This document shows positions 61,433 through 64,000 of a stretch of DNA of 64,000 nt, piece after piece. The notes under the pieces are model-generated. The model saw nothing but the letters and a program-made list of their open reading frames with translations, ran no database searches and had not been told where the DNA came from. The stretch's first letter is position 1. Each line of letters starts with the position of its first letter. Source of the DNA: Hansfordia pulvinata (taxonomy: Eukaryota; Ascomycota; Sordariomycetes; Xylariales); the NCBI GenBank assembly GCA_006538405.1, contig BJKQ01000010.1, forward strand, positions 248,001 through 312,000, read 5' to 3'. Made by a program: the position numbers and the translations under genes.

Positions 61433-61806
61433 TACAGCTCGTCGAGGTACGAGGCTATCGCGGAGCTCTCGTACACCCAGCTCTCTTCCGAAGAAGAAGA
61501 AGAAGAAGAAGAAGAAGGGTGTCGCACCCGGAGGCACGGCGAGGTCGCCCCCCGCGGCAGGGAGTGGGCCTCGTCGGCCGGGTCGAAGGACCAGGTGAAG
61601 AGGGCGCGCGAGGTGCGCATGCGCACGACGCGCAGGTTAACGTTGGCGGCGGCGGTGGCGGCGGGGTTGAGCCTCGGCGGCGACGAGAGCAGGTCCGCTG
61701 CCGACGCGACGAGGCCCTTGGCGAAGAGCAGGTAGATGATGCGCCGCGGGAAGAAGCCCTCAAGCCACAGGAACAGGGTCAGCTCGGGCTGCTCTGCTGC
61801 CGCCAT
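60796..61806 (-). CDS. Glutathione S-transferase-like protein
   Basis: A 336-aa ORF from ATG at 61806. The N-terminus (ELTLFLWLEGFFPRRIIYLL) resembles the first strand and helix of a GST thioredoxin fold. ESSAIASYLDELYPSPSPSP matches the motif near the end of that domain, where the glutathione Glu-Ser contact lies. A poly-Ser run encoded by a (GAA/TTC)n microsatellite (about 61489-61517) interrupts the domain just before this motif, and other low-complexity insertions make it longer than a typical GST. The C-terminal half is helical and ends in WYERLKAALPFWEEWEGRAD. The in-frame extension upstream of 61806 is encoded by another CTT/GAA repeat and was not used. Near the stop, GGGGC-GTGAGT resembles a splice donor overlapping the last codons, so the true C-terminus may lie in a further exon. 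No catalytic Ser/Tyr can be assigned with confidence. Confidence 0.75.
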
Positions 61807-63081
61807 TTTTCTTCTTCTTCTTCTTCTTCTTCTTCTCCCTGTTTGTGGGGGTTTTGGTAGAAGAGAGGTGAGTGGGAAGGTAGAGTATCGTGATGAAGGA
61901 GTTGGTCGTATCAATAGAGGTGAAGGGGTGCTTGGCTGGCTGGCTGGCTTTGTCTCCTCCACGAGACTGCCGTTGCAACCTCGCGAAAGGGAAGCGAGGG
62001 GTGCTATTTAATATATAACCAGGTAAGGTCTGCCGAGGTCTGGTGAGGTGAGTCGAAAGCAGGCAGCGCCCGGGCCGGGTGGCGCTGGCGTGATCGTGCC
62101 CACCGCTTTTGATTCCACAGACGGCGAATCCCTCGCATGCCACGTCCGTCGCCCGTGATTACAAACCGCTGCTCCCGCGCAGATCGCGGCGGGTGCCGCG
62201 CGGGCAAATACGTCCCGCTGCTTGCTAATATACCGACTACATAGCGCCGCGGTTTCGTTTCTGCATTACCTGCTGCTGTGAAAGGTGCGTGTGTTGGGAT
62301 TAGGGTTGGCATCGAATCAGCATCGACGTACAAGGTGGCCGGAGAGGCATGCGAGCGACTGACTCGGCCAGCTGGACGACATTGGAGGCATTGTTGCACA
62401 GCACACAACCTCGAGGCACCAACTAGAGCAGCAAGATGATAGATGCGTCAAGAGCTGTCATCTAATAATAAAGAGTCTTGCCGTACAAGGTAAATCGCGC
62501 AAAGCCCGGCCGTGTTCACCAAAACCCCCCACACAGTCTATACCCTCGAAAACTCTTCTCAACCCTCGGCCAAGGAGTCCCTACGGGGAAATGGCAGAAT
62601 CCAACTGGAACACGAGCAACGGTCAGTCACTCGAAGAGCCTCACGAGTGCCCCTGCGCGCGCGCCTGTTCAGTAGGCCCGGCAGTGACCGACCCTTTGAC
62701 GTGTCCTGTCTCCTTTGTGTGCGCACAGCTGTCCTTTTGAGTCCAGTCTGCCATTGTCGAAAGCCCTTCGGGAGACAAGAACAGCCAAGAATCTCTCTAA
62801 ACAAAGTCATTGTGTAGGTACTGGGTGCCTTTTTCTCGCAGCTGTCTCTGAACACAAACCGGCTGGGACGTTGAGCTCAGCCTGGCCTTGAGATGTTACG
62901 CTTTACGAATACCTACCGATCTATCTATATATCGAGCCAGGTCGCTTCGACTCCTTTCGTAAACCAGACTCAACAACACAGCCGTCCCGTTTCCGCCCCC
63001 ATCATCCGTATCAACAGCAATAGCAACCAGGCAAGTTACCCGCTGACAGACACACACGAAGAAAAAAAAACCCACGACAAA
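61807..63081. other. Divergent intergenic region
   Basis: Holds a (CTT)n/(GAA)n run directly upstream of the GST-like start (about 61808-61836), and the promoters of two divergent genes. No supported ORF, although several unsupported reading frames overlap. Confidence 0.5.
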
Positions 63082-64000
63082 ATGCAGCAGAGCACCCGGC
63101 CCCTTATCCCCCAGGCAGCGGGCGCCGGACGCCTGCCGGACCTCCTCGCGCGGCTGCCGCGCCTCGCCACCTTGTCCGAGGACGACCACCACCACAGCGT
63201 CGCCATGAGCAGGAGCAGGGGCCAGAGCAACAGCGGCGGGCGCCGGCCGCCCCGCCGCCCCGCGGCCGCCGAGGAGATCACCCCGTCCCGCGTGGCGATC
63301 TTCCTGGACTTTGTCGACGCGACGGGCCAGGCCCCGCCCTCGGCCTTCCTGCGCCACCTGTCCCGCGCCGAGGCCGCCCTCGACAGGGCCGAGGCCGCCA
63401 TCGCCAGGGGGAGGGGGAGGGGGGGTGCCGCCTCTGCCTCCCCCTCCCGCTCCCCGTCCTCCTCCTCCCCGGACGAGACCCACTACGAGAGCGTGGCCGC
63501 CATGTTCGCCGACGACAGCGCCTTCGCGTCCCCTCCGGCCACCGGAAGGCAGCGAGTCGCCCTGTTCCAATACGGCAGCCACCTCGAGGACTCGGCCTCC
63601 GCCTCCGAGGCCTCGGACCTCGACGGCGAGGTGGTCTGGCACGACGCCGAAGAAGAGCACCCCTCCCGCAGCGATGAAGACGACGACGAAGACGACCCCT
63701 TGGGAAGCCGGCTCGACCGGCTCGAGCGCGCCCAGATCGAGGGCAAGGCGGCGGAGCTGGCCGCCGCGCGCGAGCGGCACACCGCGGCCCTGGGGCGGCT
63801 GCACGCGGCGCGCGAGGCGCAGATGAGGCCGAGGCACCCGAGCCGTCGTCGTCGCCGTGGTGGCGCCACGGGTGATGCCGCCGCCGCCGGCCATGACGTT
63901 GGCCACGAGGGGGAGCAGGGGGAGCAGGGCGATGACGACCACGGCGGCGACGACGGCGAAGAGGTGGTGGTCGTCGTCGTCGGCGTCGGCGACGAGGTGA
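63082..64000 (+). CDS. Unrecognised protein, 3' end beyond the window
   Basis: An open frame from ATG at 63082 (after an A-rich leader ending CGACAAA) to the window edge, at least 306 codons. It begins MQQSTRPLIPQAAGAGRLPD, then has a segment with clear hydrophobic-polar pattern (RVAIFLDFVDATGQAPPSAF and a helical AEAALDRAEAAIARG), Ser/Pro-rich linkers, ALFQYGSHLEDSASASEASD, an Asp/Glu run, and an amphipathic helix DRLERAQIEGKAAELAAARE that could form a coiled coil. After about 63800 the protein becomes Arg- then Gly/Asp/Val-rich, and another frame reaches a stop near 63875, so a frame break like those in neighbouring genes is possible there. No known domain is recognised. The gene is partial at its 3' end. 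Confidence 0.6.
   Translation, partial: MQQSTRPLIPQAAGAGRLPDLLARLPRLATLSEDDHHHSVAMSRSRGQSNSGGRRPPRRPAAAEEITPSRVAIFLDFVDATGQAPPSAFLRHLSRAEAALDRAEAAIARGRGRGGAASASPSRSPSSSSPDETHYESVAAMFADDSAFASPPATGRQRVALFQYGSHLEDSASASEASDLDGEVVWHDAEEEHPSRSDEDDDEDDPLGSRLDRLERAQIEGKAAELAAARERHTAALGRLHAAREAQMRPRHPSRRRRRGGATGDAAAAGHDVGHEGEQGEQGDDDHGGDDGEEVVVVVVGVGDEV

Noticed and set aside
49422..61806. A secondary-metabolite gene cluster in the right third
   Set aside because: A regulator, oxidase, membrane protein and GST-like protein are present, but no polyketide synthase, peptide synthetase, terpene cyclase or other core enzyme is visible, and gene spacing is wide.
62896..63942. 348-codon minus-strand ORF with a hydrophobic start
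   Set aside because: The hydrophobic run is the complement of Asp/Gly-rich plus-strand codons. The plus strand has better patterned sequence and a proper start.

Overview
The window looks like a nuclear chromosome segment of a filamentous ascomycete (Pezizomycotina, most likely Sordariomycetes). The signs are short GT-AG introns (61-197 nt, one of 320 nt), GC-rich genes, fungal families (DASH Spc34, Zn2Cys6 factor, fungal rhodopsin-like membrane protein, nuclear-encoded ATP9 precursor of 147 aa), and an AT-rich block with the look of repeat-induced point mutation (RIP). Genus cannot be read from the sequence.

Layout. 1-3290 is an AT-rich, ORF-free RIP-like block with an abrupt right edge. 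3.3-8.1 kb is ordinary-composition sequence with no gene I can support. Then come: spc34 (8062-9021, minus); a 6.7-kb gene-poor stretch; an acidic conserved-looking protein of unknown role (15680-16855, plus); TAF12 (19414-21802, plus); two adjacent unrecognised genes, one secreted (23628-24568) and one small (24705-25110); RPN3 (26345-28374, plus); a SAS2-like MYST acetyltransferase (29319-31613, minus); an FBXO21-like F-box protein (33862-35814, plus); a 6.4-kb gene-poor stretch with a 104-bp tandem duplication; ATP9 (42174-42875, minus); a Zn2Cys6 regulator (45607-48555, plus) convergent with a secreted FAD-linked oxidase (49422-51501, minus); a 5.6-kb gene-poor stretch; a rhodopsin-like seven-helix membrane protein (57124-58941, plus); a GST-like protein (60796-61806, minus); and a gene running off the right edge (63082-64000+, plus).

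Most named genes are housekeeping (kinetochore, transcription initiation, proteasome, chromatin, protein turnover, ATP synthase). They share no pathway. The right third (Zn2Cys6 factor, secreted flavin oxidase, rhodopsin-like protein, GST-like protein) is more accessory, but I see no biosynthetic core enzyme that would make it a metabolite cluster.

Two window-wide patterns stand out. First, the octamer TACTCGTA (or its complement TACGAGTA) occurs about 49 times by eye where about two are expected by chance. All copies lie outside the exons called here, and they are concentrated at 9.4-14.0 kb and 51.8-56.8 kb. Second, seven of the multi-domain genes carry eight frame breaks of the same kind: one base short, in or next to a C or G run of four or more. 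That pattern fits under-called homopolymers in the assembly much better than gene decay. Six very long poly-C/poly-G tracts (12-32 nt) lie in the intergenic DNA. In the CDS entries the span runs from start to stop codon, and introns and frame breaks are given in the text.
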